Source: Bedellia somnulentella
Taxonomy: Eukaryota; Arthropoda; Insecta; Lepidoptera; Bedelliidae
Direction: 5' to 3'
Assembly: GCA_963576735.1 (NCBI GenBank)
Contig: OY755177.1
Coordinates: 3,534,001-3,598,000, forward strand
Length of the DNA stretch: 64,000 nt
The position numbers and the translations under genes are program-made. Shown here in pieces: positions 23,470 to 35,984 of this stretch. Positions within the stretch are counted from its first letter, which is position 1, and every line of letters starts with the position of its first letter. The notes beneath the pieces are model-generated. The model was given only the letters and a program-made list of their open reading frames with translations. It did not search any database and was not told where the DNA came from.

Positions 23470-23605
23470 TGCCGCAATAACAAATACTTGCCTTGCAGTA
23501 GAATTATGATTTTCTGGTGCCATATAATATTGGCTTTGAACATCATTTTGTCTCTTTACATTGTGACTTGTGACACAAGCGACTAAAATCGGTAATAACA
23601 CTCCA
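23470..23605 (-). CDS. Candidate small exon of an unknown gene
   Basis: Minus strand reads VLLPILVACVTSHNVKRQ then NDVQSQYYMAPENHNSTAR, a hydrophobic stretch followed by a polar Gln/Asn-rich part as in secreted or cuticular proteins. It ends at CAAG/GCAAGT, a good match to the rare GC-AG donor. Possible acceptors end in AG at 23597 or earlier. No partner exon was found, and there is no ATG in frame. It may be chance. Confidence 0.22.
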
Positions 23606-24399
23606 ATCGATCACCAATAATGTGTATATTTTTTTTAATCTTACAAAAACGTCTCGGGAATAAATGATAACCAACATTATCTAACAATGATAATATTTTT
23701 CTTATAATAGACCCAATTCGTAGACAAGTGGTTTATTGTTTGAAATCTGCATATCTGACAATTAAATATGCGAAATTTTTTTTTACATCAAAGAGAAGTT
23801 GTAATCCTATATTCATCCCACAAAAATTGGCTACATTTTATTCCCGTATATATGAGAAAACGCAAATAAATTTTCTCTCCACGCCGTATTTCTCTGTACA
23901 CAAATCTCTTCATCCCAGCATAGAGTATCGTTACAAATTCACAAACGTAATAAAATAAAATAACAAAAACGTATCGGAAAACAACAGCGACACTCGTAAT
24001 AGGAAACAAAGTTCGGTCACCTACATCTGTCAAAAACGCTACATTCTATTATCATAAACATATTTCTCTCTTTCATTTTGAATACAAGAGAGCGGGAAAG
24101 GTATAGTACTAATGACAGCTACTTCTTTATAGTACCTCATGTCATGGATACAACCAACAACGTCGCGACAAGAAAAAAAAACTGTCAAAAAGTTCCTTTG
24201 TTAAACTTTCAGTTACTGTTTCGACTAGTTAAAAATTTTTGCCACCTGCGAAAAAGAGAGCTGACAGATTAGTTAAGTTGAAAAAGCTTTTTTGTTTGAA
24301 AACTTGTTCAACAAAAAGCTTTTTGATGATAAATATATCTTTACTTAGTTGTCAGATAGCTTTCACCGTTTCCTAAGAGTATACTATATATTTCCGCCG

Positions 24400-24496
24400 A
24401 TTGTACCTCACTGTAAACTGTATGATAATTTCTTTTGTAAATTTGTGTTTGATGTACAATAAAGAGTTATTCTATTCTATTCTATTCTATTCTATA
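24400..24496 (+). mobile_element. CR1-like LINE 3' end with (ATTCT)n tail
   Basis: gtaaactgtatgataatttc, AATAAAGAG and (ATTCT)5. The same end occurs inverted at 57673-57830. Confidence 0.65.
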
Positions 24497-24987
24497 GTTA
24501 TGCTATGTTTAATATTATTAAGTATTTTGAATTTCAAAAATCTTAAAGTTACTTCTCACATTTATCTACTTATATAACTTTTCAAAGTTCACATCTTAGC
24601 GAAGTAATTAAAAATTGCTCACAATAAATATTACAATTACAAAAAAAAACATAATTATTATTTAAGGTTATAAAATCTGCACATGCCTTAACGATAGCCT
24701 CAATGTAACTCGAAAAAAATGGAAATGTTCTGAAACAAGGTGACATATAAAAAAATTAGCAAACTTTGGCTACAGTTAATTTTGATTTCGAAAGTCCAAC
24801 AAAACTCTCCAGCCGTAATATTTCATAATCTGCGAACGTGCACAGGTGTGCGTACTTTTTATTTCGAAACATTTTACACGGTTTTTTTATGTATTATTAG
24901 AAAGGATATTGAACGGCATATTCTTCTACAAGACAGCGTAGGACCAGTTATTGTTAATGGCCATTGTCGAACAGTAGAAAGAAATAA
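24497..24987. other. No gene seen
   Basis: A 91-residue open frame (24740-25015) runs into a SINE and has no recognisable domain. Confidence 0.45.
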
Positions 24988-25338
24988 CCAAGATAGCTCA
25001 GTGGTTAGAACATGAGCTTATTCAGGAGATAGGCGTCGGTTGGTCGCTGCAATCCCCGAGTCAGGCCTACACGCATGTGTCTTTTTTAAAATCATATGTG
25101 TGGTTAATTTATCTTTGTTGTTAACGAAGAGGGAAACATCGTAAGGAAACCCACAGCACTAAGTTTTAATTAGTCATATGACAGTGTGTTCATACAAAAC
25201 GGCGATAGGCCTCTTTCTTATCACGTGAGTAGACTGCAAAACGTGGGTACTCTAAACAGCAGTCGATAATGTCAGATGATGTTCTGAAGTATTCATGTCA
25301 GTCAACCCCTTCGGGGATATACGGTATGAATGTTTGAA
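24988..25338 (+). mobile_element. tRNA-derived SINE, diverged full length
   Basis: Head tagctcagtggttagaac with a poor B box (gctgcaatccccg), body, and a decayed tail ggtatgaatgtttgaa. Confidence 0.7.
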
Positions 25339-25439
25339 TTAGAGACAGGGCATCAATTAGTTGTAGTAATAATGACCTATATAATTATTAATTAGTCTAT
25401 GTTGTGTTGATGACGAATTTGAATATCAATAACGCATAT

Positions 25440-25612
25440 TTTTCCCACTGGAGTCGTACGAGGTAAGTAAGGATATGGAACCCCTATATGTTATTAAGGC
25501 AATGTTTCTGGAGACCCATCACCGATGACACTTTATTTTTACTATATTCTTCCTAGTCAGTTGTAAAGTTCTAGCCCCCTTTATTTTGGGGTTTATAGCC
25601 GTAAGTATAAGT
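25440..25612 (+). mobile_element. (TATG)n-tailed SINE, degraded
   Basis: tggagacccatcaccgatga and ggtttatagccgtaagtata survive. A second decayed piece in the opposite sense is at 25650-25700. Confidence 0.5.
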
Positions 25613-26413
25613 TAAGTAAGGGAGATTTGAAGCGTACTGAAAAGTAAAGAATGCCTTAGCGACTTTTGGAATTTAATTATAGGGATGATAGTCAAAATAT
25701 GGTCAAGTTTTCAATTAGTTGTGTTAACTGGTAACAAGAAAAAGTTCAAAAATAACTTTAAAACATATAATACTCCAAGCTCTTCTCTTTTATAAAGATA
25801 GAGCAGTCGGTGGATTAAAGGCATAAACGTATATGAAGGCAGGGGGAAAGGGACAGCGGCATTAAGTTGCACTTTCAAAAAAAGAGCTTAGTTGAAGAAG
25901 TTGGATTCCGATTGCCTTGTACGTTTACACTTATAATAAAAAGCAAAAAGATGGATGGATTTATGTATGTTTCTTTCTTTGTAATGTAGAGGCTCCGAAA
26001 ACGCTCAACCGATTTGATTTGATTTGAACAACTTCAGAAGAAGCATAAGGTAAGTAAGTAAGTAAGTAAAGTAAGTAAAGTTTATTAAGTAATTAAGCCT
26101 AATACAAATCAGCTAACATACAATATATGAAAAATACATTGTGAAATTGGACATATGGTTGGCTTGAGGGGTTATGCATTATACATTGATGCCTATAATA
26201 GACGTAAGTCTGTGCTATAGGCTTCAAACACTGCATTAAATCAGTGCCAGCTTACAAATGTTTCTTAAAAAATGCTCTTGGCTCACAATAATCTTTATAA
26301 TTTAAAATAAACTATGCTAATAAATAAAACAAAAAGTAAAGAAAACAATTTTGAAGAAATCTACTCTTACAAATATAGAAAAAAACAATGAACTAAAACC
26401 ATTAGAACCCATG

Positions 26414-27517
26414 TTATTTTTGTGGGAGAAGGAGTAATTCAGTACTATTATAATCAAATTTTTTTAGCCAGGATACTATCAGTCTTTTACATTCCATACG
26501 ATTAAGGTGGACAACAGGAAAAGCTTTATTTACTATATTAAACAGGAAGGGACCCAAGAAGCAGTAAAAACGGTTGCTGAATTTAGTTTTCAGTCGTATG
26601 GAGGGCACTATCATTCTATTGCGCTTTGTTAGGATCTCGTTGGGAGGGGTATCAGTGTGCTGCCTAAGTACGTTGTATAGAATGAAGAGTTGCCTAACTG
26701 TGAGTACGTCCCACTCTACGTATAAATCTTTTGTAGGGTAAAAACGTGGTTTTTGTAAACTAACTTTCAAAACCGCCCTCTGGGCCCTCTCAAGACATAT
26801 AAGGTGAGATTTGGCAGCACCACCCCAGGACGTTATACAATACGTTAAAAGTGATTGACAGAGGGCTAGATAAATAGATTTAAGGAGATCATGGTCAGCA
26901 GCATGTCGTATATTTCTAAATATATATATTAGTTTCCGGACTCGCTTTGTGAGGTACTCTATATGATAGATAAAGCTCAGTCTGTGGTCAAGGATAACTC
27001 CCAAATATTTAACCGTCTCAACTTTTTTTAGACATATGCAGGAGCAATCGTTTGAATTCGAAGGATGTGGGCAATTCACTCGTATAGAAAATTTATCGGG
27101 CAAAGGCATTGCTCTATTTGATATTGCGAAAGTAATGTAGTTGGTTTTGGAAATGTTAAGGGATAAGCGGTTGTTACACAACCATGAGTTTACGCGGTCA
27201 AACCCATCCCTTGCACTATCAAAGACCTCTTTCCAGGTATTACCCACGAAAGAAAGAACCGTGTCGTCAGCAAAGGAGATAATATTTCCATTTGGTATGG
27301 ACAGATTACACAACTCATTTATGTAAACGAGGAATAATATAGGGCCCAGTAGACTACCTTGGGGTACACCATAATGTATACCCTGTCCGGAGCCGACTAA
27401 GCCATCAATTTTGACGCATTGGGTACGTTCAGTCAAGTAATTTGAAAATAACTTAAGCTGTAAGTCACGAACACCCAATTTTTCCAACTTATCAATTAGA
27501 AGAGGGGACCAAGTTGT
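26414..27517 (-). pseudogene. LINE ORF2, second half of reverse transcriptase
   Basis: Continuation of the ORF above after a frame change near 27500. It has KLEKLGVRDLQLKLFSNYL, HYGVPQGSLLGPILFLVYIN, catalytic FADD (27274-27263), VKYLGVILDHRLSF and LLTYCITSWGGAAKSHL, with the stop at 26414. The last 80 residues match a fragment at 43804-43496. One small indel separates it from an intact RT. Confidence 0.8.
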
Positions 27518-29388
27518 GCAAAGGCTTTTGTTATATCTATGAATATACTAAGGCACTTTTTCCCCTTATCTAGATTTATAGCCAGTGAGTTAGTTAGTTT
27601 ATGGACAGCGTCCAAGCAAGATCTTCCGTTTCGAAAACCGAATTGATTGTCCGATAATAAATGTTTTTCCTCCAGATACTTTACTAGCCTATTATTAATA
27701 AGTTTTTCAAGAATCTTGGAAAAAGTGGGCAAAACTGAAATAGGGCGATAGTTGTTGACGTCGGTTTTGTCTCCTGATTTGTGGACGGGGTGTACTATGG
27801 CTTTTTTGAAGTACTTGGGGAATGTGCCTGAGCTAATACTGAGATTGAATATATGAGTAAGTGGTGGGATGAGAACTTTTTTTGATGACTTAATCAGGGC
27901 AGCAGAAATTCCGTCCCAACCTACAGCGCAGTCTATTTTGAGTGTGTTTATTAAACGATCTACTTCGTCGGAGTCCGTTTCGAGTAGGACAAAGGAAGAT
28001 GAGGGTTGGTATGCGGGAGGGGAAGAAATGTGTACAAAATTATTGGTAGAAGTAGATTTAGATGGAATAGACTCAGCAAGTCTCTGGCCTATGGTTGCGA
28101 AAAAAGAGTTTACTTTGTTTGCGGACTCGAGCGGAGAGGGAGCGCACTTTAAAAGTTCTATCGAAGATGATTTTTTTATGCTTGTATTTGTTATATTACG
28201 TATTACAGACCATAATTTTTTATTGTTAGATTTTGCAGCTGTTAATTCAGCTTTTTCAAATGAGTTTTTTACTTTTTTTAGCAGCTTATTACAGAAATTT
28301 CTATACCTCTTGAAGGTGATTTTAAGTAAATGTTTGTTGGGGTCTGTTTTTAGCTTTCTATGCAAGTTATCCCTATGTCTTATACACTTAAGGAGGCCTG
28401 GCGTGATCCATGGTTTGATCGGACGAATTTTGCGCTTAAGAGATATTGTTTTAGTATGATCTGCGATGAGCTTTATAATTGGATCGACTAACAGAGAGGT
28501 TGCTACATTTATATCATTTGATAAATGAACAGGGCTAAAATCTAGGGAGTTAATAGCTTTGCATAGTTCTTTGGTTGAAATTGTTGTATAAGATTTAGGA
28601 GGTGGAAGACTGAATGAGGATGACAGAGACAATAAAACTGCATCATGATCTGTTATCGATGAATTGATGACTAGAGTTGTAGCAGGATGTTTTGATTTTA
28701 ACATCACATGATCTAGACAGGTTTTAACGTGAGTTGGGAGTGTGTGAGCTGGAAGTAGACCATGGGATGCTAATGTGTTTAGGTAGTCATTAGCGCTAGT
28801 CGACAATATTGTATTGGATTCGATATCTATATTGATGTCCCCCATTATTATTATCGAGTTGAAAGATTTGACAGTAGATAGAATCTTATCTAGAGATTCA
28901 ATAAATGCTTGAGGGTCTTTAAAACACCAAGGACGGTAAATGGCTATGATTGCAGTGTCATTTCCGAGCTTGATTATTAATCCGCTAGCTTCTGTCAAAG
29001 GGGCTTCCTCTACTACAGCTCTTCTGTTTAAGTCCTGGCTTATGTACACAACCACTCCATCACTTTTATTCACAACTTTTTTTGAGACGTGGTAGTCGAA
29101 GTCAGCTATTGCTGGTATTGTTGGATTGTGGTGGAGCCAGCACTCAGACAAGACAATAATATCGGGTAGAACGTCGATACGGTGCAGGAGTGAATGGAGA
29201 CTGTTAATATTAGCCGAGATACTTCTTATATTTTGGGTTAGAATTTTGAGTGACCTGTTTTGGTTTTTAGTAAAAGACGAACACTGTTCTGGTTCACAGC
29301 AGAATGAATCAGATACGGAGATAGAGTCAATAGGTAGGAAGTTGTCTTTTTGATGATCGAATTTAGAGGAATGGTTGTGGTTTCAGGT
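27496..29388 (-). pseudogene. LINE ORF2, endonuclease and first half of reverse transcriptase
   Basis: Open frame whose readable part extends about 79 codons upstream of the TTG at 29151, to a stop near 29390; no ATG is seen at its head. Endonuclease motifs appear in order: LKILTQNIRSI, LSECWLHHNP, IIMGDINIDI and SITDHDAVLLSL, the EEP (APE-like) fold of LINEs. The RT begins with VGWDGISAALIKSS, then NNYRPISVLPTFSKILEKL, NQFGFRNGRSCLDAV and FIDITKAF, where the frame breaks just short of the first catalytic Asp. It continues in another frame at 27517-26414. Confidence 0.8.
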
Positions 29389-29677
29389 GGCTTGAGCAGA
29401 TGTTAAAATGAATTGGATTTGACTTTTTGATAATCATATCGAAATGGAATTCAGAAAGGACTGGCTGAGGCAAAATATATATTATAGGAATTTTATAAAA
29501 AAATAAGGTGAGATAGTAATCAAGCGGCAATGGTTCTAGTGATTTTGAATACTTGTCTATAAATGTAAATAAAGAAAAAACAATAATGAAATTAATACTA
29601 AAATTTAAATTACGAATTATGTTGATGGCACAGAATGAGGTTGGTTGTATACTTTTTCCATAGTATTTATAAATCAG

Positions 29678-30572
29678 TCACAATGTACGTTGGCAATCCT
29701 CAATTGTGATACAATTGACCGCGGCCAGCACCGGGCTTCCTTCTTCTTTACGAAGAAGAACTCTTCCATCGGAGGTCCAACAGAATTTATAAACGCCTTG
29801 TTTGACCATCTGACGACCTTTGTAAAACAGGATGCGATTGGACGGGGTAAGGTGCTCCGACATAAATATTGGAAGATGGTTTCCAGCGATTCCAATTAAA
29901 TTAGTGTTAAATTTATTGCTGTTATTTTTAGTGTTGTAGGTACGGAGGCTTCTTAGAATCTTATTTTTGTAAATTGTACTTCCCACGGTGAGCAGTATAG
30001 GCTTTTCTGTTGCAGATTTAGTGGGTAGGCGTCTTACATCTTGGACTATAAGGGGGTGGGTATCAATTTCCAGTTTCTCAAGTAATGCATTAATTATTTT
30101 AAGAAGATCGTCCGAGGTTTCTTGTTTATTGTACGGGATATTCCTAATTTCAATTGTGTTAATTAATGCTTTTCGATTCAATTCGTCTACTGCTTTGTCC
30201 ATTTCCTTAACGGCCCTCTCCATAGCCATAGATTTTTGGTCGAGTGAGGTTAACTTTGTAGACATATCGTCGAACTGGTTTGATAAAAACTCAACGGATT
30301 TTTCTATCTCGGTGTTAGTCTTTTGAACTTCATCCACTTTAGATACAATGTCACAGAGGGCGGAATTCGTTTCCTTAAATTTCTGATCCAGATCCGCCTT
30401 CCAGGAGTCCAATAAATGCTTTAATATCGACCATAAAGTTATTTAAGGTAGTATCGATCTCCCCTGAGCCAGTACGGCCACGTTTTTGCGGGTTTCTAAG
30501 TGAACTAGAAGCTTCTTCGCCAGTGCATAAATTTGGGGAAGAACCAAAACCTTTAGGGGGGGTGCGTTCCAT
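29678..30572 (-). pseudogene. LINE ORF1 (coiled coil, Transposase_22-like), frameshifted
   Basis: ORF1-type nucleic-acid chaperone of the LINE. It starts with ATG at 30572-30570 (MERTPPKGFGSSPNLCTGEE) and has a basic Ser-rich N-terminus. A one-base frame change near 30412 leads into a frame reading DSWKADLDQKFKETN. There follow a long heptad-like coiled coil (about 30400-30160) and a globular domain with IEIRNIPYNKQETSDDLLKI, QDVRRLP and RILFYKGRQM, resembling the RRM/CTD arrangement of L1-type ORF1 proteins. It would coat LINE RNA. Broken by the frameshift. Confidence 0.75.
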
Positions 30573-30649
30573 GTTAGTAAAACAGCAGCGATGGCAAAGC
30601 AGTACTAAAATGAGCAAAGCAGAGCAAAAAAAAAAAAAAAGGAGTTTTC

Positions 30650-30722
30650 CGGCGATGGGATTTGAACCTGGGTGTGCGCGATCGGAGAGTCGTGAGTAGT
30701 GCCGCTTCACCAATCCGCTTGT
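30650..30722 (-). ncRNA. tRNA-like module upstream of LINE ORF1
   Basis: The minus strand shows an A-box-like ttggtgaagcgg and a B box ggttcaaatcc about 35 bases apart, followed by a T-run (A15 on the plus strand, 30628-30642) that could end Pol III transcription. The arms do not fold as a standard tRNA, so it is a tRNA-derived element. It could be the LINE's internal promoter or a SINE the LINE landed beside. Confidence 0.5.
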
Positions 30723-31094
30723 TACGTCATTACTGAATTAGGTAACCAGTATTCACGCACAAAATGAAAGGAATGAGATTTTTGGCGCAATTTCTATACA
30801 CATACCAGGCGATCCCGGGGTGAGGAAGCTCTGTCCGCTTCTCGGCTATCGCTGCTAACGAAGGTGAGGGGCGCTGTTTCTTTGGATGCCAAAACGGATC
30901 TTTTTTCCGTCCGAATAGATATTGAATTTGCTTGAAGTTTTTCAAAAATTTAGATTAACGAGTGGCACACGTCTTGTTGCAAAGAGAGCCAAGAGCCGAA
31001 TCCCTATATAAGGCTTTATAACTTTACGCTAGACATTATTAAGGTTGAGCAGTGACTGTGTAAATGTAGGGGTGTAGTATAGTATATCTGTTTT

Positions 31095-31228
31095 TTTTTT
31101 GTAAGAAAGGCAGGCGTCCGAAGTATGAAGAATAAAAGAGCAGCTAGAGAGATTTGTTAGGATAGTACAAAGTGGTGATCTATAGTTTCTGCCTACTACA
31201 ATAAGAACTAATAACGTGAGCATATGTA
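31095..31228 (+). mobile_element. RTE-like LINE 3' fragment, internally deleted
   Basis: Matches the family 3' end from ggcaggcgtccgaagtatga to cgtgagcatatgtatg; about 30 bp are missing after aaaagagca. Confidence 0.75.
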
Positions 31229-31889
31229 TGAATGTGTTTCGTAAATTATAAAAATTGCACCATGTATAGCAGCTCATGTCAATAAGGTATTTCTGTTACA
31301 ATTGAGGATTATCCGATCTATTAACATGCTAAGCTCTACGTATTCGTTGCGCGAATAGCTTGCAGAAATTGGATTTATCCGTTCCGTGTGAATACATATA
31401 CGAGTATCTTCTTAATGCTAAAAAGACCATTTAGCAGTTTAGTAAAGTTTGTGATAGGCATATGCCAAAATATAAGAAAAAACATTATGTATGAAATTAT
31501 GGACTGAACAAATTTAGTAAGTTTTTTATGGTGCTCTTCCGTCAAATAATGAACTAAATTCCTACTAGTATTTTGGAATTCTCTGAAGTAAAGGCTGGTG
31601 GGAACAACAACGATATTGTAAACAATACAAACACTGAAGTAATCAAGTTTTTTTTAAATAAGATGGCTTCAACGCACACATTCCTAAACTCTTGATTCCT
31701 AGAAATAATTGTTTGGTGATTACTATAACACCCACACAAAATGTGATTGGAATTTGTGATGAACAATCTGATTTGTAAGAGGCAAACTATAGGAAAAAAA
31801 AATAAAGTAAACATATAAATTATGTTAAGAACTAAATAAATACATAACAAAATATATTTAAAAGAATAATAACCACATTTTTTCTATAA

Positions 31890-32154
31890 CTGTGTAGTGT
31901 TGGTTAAGAAAAGCACTACCACATTTCTATTCTACCCGTAGATGTTTGTAGAAGGCCGCTCCCTTAGCCGTTTAGGGCTTTTTTAAATAAGTCATTGGGC
32001 GATGCAGTTGGAGTCCTATCACCAATAACCCTTATTTTACTATCTTTTCTCCTCTCAAGATACAAAAGCGGCTCAGGAATTTCTCATTCTGAATCTATGG
32101 TTACTCCTTCTAGGGAATCATAGCAGTGAGTATATATATATATATATATATATG
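31890..32154 (+). mobile_element. (TATG)n-tailed SINE with (TA)n end
   Basis: Diverged full-length copy; the tail has become (TA)11 at 32131-32153. Confidence 0.78.
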
Positions 32155-32532
32155 CATTATTTTTTTAAATTCTAATCATGAAAGTAAGGAGTTAATTGTT
32201 ACTTGCTTATGCTCTTTAAAAACAATTTCCGAAGCAACAGCAGATTCATATTAATATAAAATGATGACTTTAAAATGTATCTGTAATTATTGTATTTTGG
32301 ATACTCCTAAAATTGTTGAATTTGACTTTGAATTCATTTTGAAAAAAAGTTTGTCCAGTGCTTTCAGTACGTTTTTACAAAAACAATAAATTTATGTATA
32401 TTTTTTGGTCTTCTTGAGACGTTACCGTTGTAATGTAATTATATGTTTTTATCCTGTATTTATATGTACAAAATATAAATGTTAATTAAGAGATTTCGCG
32501 CCGTTTGTCACAAATATATAGAACTGTTTAGC

Positions 32533-32670
32533 AAGCACGAGCGCTATTTTATCGACACGATAACGGATAGAATGAGATGGCAGTATACGATACTAAGTAA
32601 GTGCGTAAGAGATGGCTGCTTTATCCCACGCGATAACTAGTTTAAACACGGCTTGTGCTTGCCCTATAGG
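32533..32670 (+). mobile_element. GCAAGCACGAGC MITE
   Basis: gcaagcacgagcgctatttt to cacggcttgtgcttgcc; full copy. Confidence 0.82.
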
Positions 32671-33180
32671 CATTGATGTACCTTTTTACAACGTTATTTA
32701 TAACTTTTTATATTGTATTCCAACTTGTTAAAAGTATACGAGTACACAGCCGCCAATTATTTTCCCTTGGGAGATAAATAAAAAAAACACTCATTCATAG
32801 AAATTTCAGAAAAAAGGATCTTTTGCAGTTATGCGATAAAAAACTTGTAGGTATTTAAATTGATTCCAAGTAGTACAATAATGTTTCATTTCAATTCTCA
32901 CATGGAATAACACATTAAATATTTTAAGATTTCATTGCGTTGAAAGTGATTATCTTCAGTGAAATGTCTTTTATGTCTATTTCAGTAATTGCGGGGTGTG
33001 TTGAAATGTTGAGTGTAATCCAAGGTAAGGCGGGCTCATCACATAGGAAAGGAAAATTTGAGGATCTATTTACTCAATTGTGTTCTGGTGCACAATTCAA
33101 GAGAAATAACTATGCTTATTAAAATACAGAAGAGTTGAACTAGTTTATGAAACTAATAATATGTATGTAGAATACTGTTA

Positions 33181-33436
33181 GCTGTGTAGTGTCGGCTTAG
33201 AATAGCACTACCTCATTTCTTCCGGTGGTTGTACGTAAGAGGCGACTAACAGTATTGGGGGCCTTAAAGGGATTTTGGGTGATGCGGTTGGAGACCCATC
33301 ACCAAGAACCTTTATTTCACCATCCATTCCCCATGCAACTTCCAAAAGTGGCAGAGGAATTTCTAATTCCTTAGCTCTGGCTACCCTTTTCTAGGGATTT
33401 ATAGCCGTGAGTATATGTGTGTATGTATGTATGTAG
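33181..33436 (+). mobile_element. (TATG)n-tailed SINE, full length
   Basis: Clean family copy with tail gtgtatgtatgtatgtag. Confidence 0.87.
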
Positions 33437-33623
33437 AACACTTCTTTAGGTTGCATCCATCAAAGATTGATTTAGGAACTAATCACCATTAATTTTTAAA
33501 TGTTTGTAGCAGTACCAGCCGCGTAAAATTGCACTTTAATTGTGTTTTTCGATTTTAAATAAAACGTTCAAATTTCTTAGTCGTCTTACAACTCTAAATA
33601 ACCTTGCTGTGATACTCCTGCAG

Positions 33624-33759
33624 ATCAAGCGCGAGCCGTGTTTAAACTAGTTATCGCGTGGGATAAAGCAGCCATCTCTTACGCACTTACTTAATATCGT
33701 ATGCTGCCATCTCATTCTAACCGTTATCGTATCGATAAAATAGCGCTCGTGCTTGCCAA
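33624..33759 (-). mobile_element. GCAAGCACGAGC MITE
   Basis: caagcgcgagccgtgtttaa to atagcgctcgtgcttgcc; full copy. Confidence 0.82.
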
Positions 33760-34350
33760 CGTTAAATAAGTAATATTTGCCAGTGAGTTTAGCTGGATAA
33801 AGTGCGTAAATAACTTATGAAAATATCACAAACTTTCTGTAAATAATTGTCTTTATTAAATCATTTATTTAATGTTATCCTTTAAGTTTTGCAATGCATG
33901 TATATTTTTTAATTGACATTAATGTATACCTTCTCGTTCCAACTTGTTCCATGGATCACCCCAATGAGAGGTTTGTATGTTTGATAAAACAGTTTTAACG
34001 CGAATTATGTAAGCCGCTTACTTTCCCTCGAGAGAACACAAATGTGATTTTCTTAATATGTCTTCCTATTAATGGTTTGAATAAAACAAAGCCCGAGAAA
34101 GCTTAAGAGCTTTCAATTTTCAACGTGACGCATTGAATTCATGAATGATGGGATTTGGACGAGCATTTGGTATGTCATTGAAAAGAACAGCTTTTACTTT
34201 TGTTCCTCAAATCCTATGAATAAATGAATTTGAAGGTCCTTAACGGTAGGGAAAAAAAGTTGTAAGTATACCCACATGGCTGAGTTATACATACTCATAT
34301 CGAAATACTAATATAGTATCCGTACAAAGACACGATAGTTTGCCCTGGTA

Positions 34351-34713
34351 ACACAACATAACATAAACGTTCACGCCGAATATACCCGAAGGGGTTGGCA
34401 GAGGTACTAATACTTCTGAACATCGCGTGACTTTGTCACCTGGTGTTCAGAGTACCCACGTTTTGCATGGACAGTGTACTCACGTGATAGGGGACAGGCC
34501 TATCGCCGTTTTGTACGAATACACTGTCACATGACTAAGTACAACTCAGCCATGTGGGTTTCCTCGCGATGTTTTCCCTCACCGTCAACAACCATGATAA
34601 ATTAACCACACATATGTCTTTAGAAAAGACAAATTGGTGTAGGCCCGACCCAGGATTTGAACACTAGTCGTTTGCACGATAACTGAGTGTTCTATCCACT
34701 GGGCTATCACGTT
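34351..34713 (-). mobile_element. tRNA-derived SINE, full length
   Basis: Head with A box tagcccagtgga and B box gttcaaatcctg at 34713-34650, and the tail acataacataaacgttcacg at 34353. Confidence 0.85.
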
Positions 34714-34840
34714 TGCCCTGATATAACGCAAAAATACTGTCAAATAAAAAAAATAGTTTAAACAGCAGATTATAACATCTTTTTTTACAAAACGTATATT
34801 ATTTACGTATTAAATAATATTACTTAGTATTACTACATTA

Positions 34841-34966
34841 TGGTCTCGGAAGCGGATGGACGAGGGCAGCATAAGACCGGTCGCTTTAAAGGTCTTCGTG
34901 GGAGTATTTGCACATCAGTGAGCATCTATTGGCTGATGACGATGATAATGATGGTGTGTAATACTA
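34841..34966 (+). mobile_element. LINE 3' end, RTE-like, with (GAT)n tail
   Basis: cagcataagaccggtcgctt and a ggctgatgacgatgataatg tail resemble RTE-type 3' ends with GAT repeats. No coding is left. Confidence 0.45.
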
Positions 34967-35898
34967 AGTTAATCGATTTGATTAGCCTTACTAAATAAAT
35001 AAAAATATTTATACAAAAAAAAAACATTTTAGCGTGGATCTTATCTTTCCGTTTTGGGGTACTAAAATATCTTATGTTATATTCCCAAAGTTGCTAAATA
35101 AAAACATAACTACTGCAGCCATTTAAGAGAATTTTGCTACGAATTCCGTGACAAAAGATTTGTGTACACATTCAATACAGAAATAAAATAAACATAAAAA
35201 TAAAATAATACAACGAAGCCTTCTAAATGAGTTTTCTTTTTACAAAAAAGTTGAAGTTTAATTTAACGACTTAAGTTTTCGTTTCACTAAATACGCCTTT
35301 GTCATGAAAATATTCAAAAGAGGTGAACGAATTTGTTATGATTATGACTTTATTTTGACATTTTAATCTTAACCGTAATTGAAACTTGAAATCTTTGATC
35401 CCTATATAAAAGTCTAGACTAAGAGTTAAATTTTTCGTGGAATTCCACTGAGTGAAATGAAATTACGCTGAAAATAGCTCGAAATTATTAAATTATCAAA
35501 GTTTTTTTTTTATCATTAATAAGAAAAGAAATGTGTCATGTGTTAGTTGTGTATTGTCGGTTTCGAATAAATTTCGGTATCAAATTTTGTTGAGATCTAT
35601 CCACTCTAGGTAAGGCCGCTGTGCATGGTTGGATAGCAAGTACTTTATTCAAACAAGGGCTTTTACTTTAAATATTCGAAGTTATTTACAGTACCTTATG
35701 TCTCAGTATCAACATAGCCCAAACAAAATATAGATAAAAATTAAAACAAATACATTATATATAAATTTTATATAATTTCGACAATCGTACTCGTAGAAAT
35801 ACTTATTTTAGAATTCTACTGATTTAAATATTAACTAATTTGCATATAATCTATGTAATTTAATTTTCTTATTGTAGTTAGGTAATTTAAATCGTGAC
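34967..35898. other. No gene seen
   Basis: AT-rich, short frames only. Confidence 0.45.
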
Positions 35899-35980
35899 AT
35901 ACATATACTCACGCCATTAGTTCCCATTGGTGTAGGCAGAGAATATTGATCGCCACCTCGTACGATCCTGACAAATCATG
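35899..35980 (-). mobile_element. RTE-like LINE 3' fragment
   Basis: About 80 bp of the family 3' end. It keeps the natural stop context GGGAACTAATGGCGTGAG on the minus strand. Confidence 0.75.
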
Positions 35981-35984
35981 ACAC

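Larger units (their letters stand above)
26052..30722 (-). mobile_element. CR1/Jockey-superfamily LINE, nearly full length, minus strand
   Basis: In minus-strand order: a tRNA-like module (30722-30650), a T-run, ORF1 (30572-29678), a spacer, ORF2 with apurinic-type endonuclease and RT (29388-26414), a 3' UTR and a (TTAC)n tail at 26050-26085. ORF1 and ORF2 each carry one frame change. A related 3' fragment lies at 42915-43800 inside the odorant receptor gene. The two-ORF layout and motifs fit the CR1 group (Daphne/Kiri-like); the exact clade needs a phylogeny. Confidence 0.8.
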
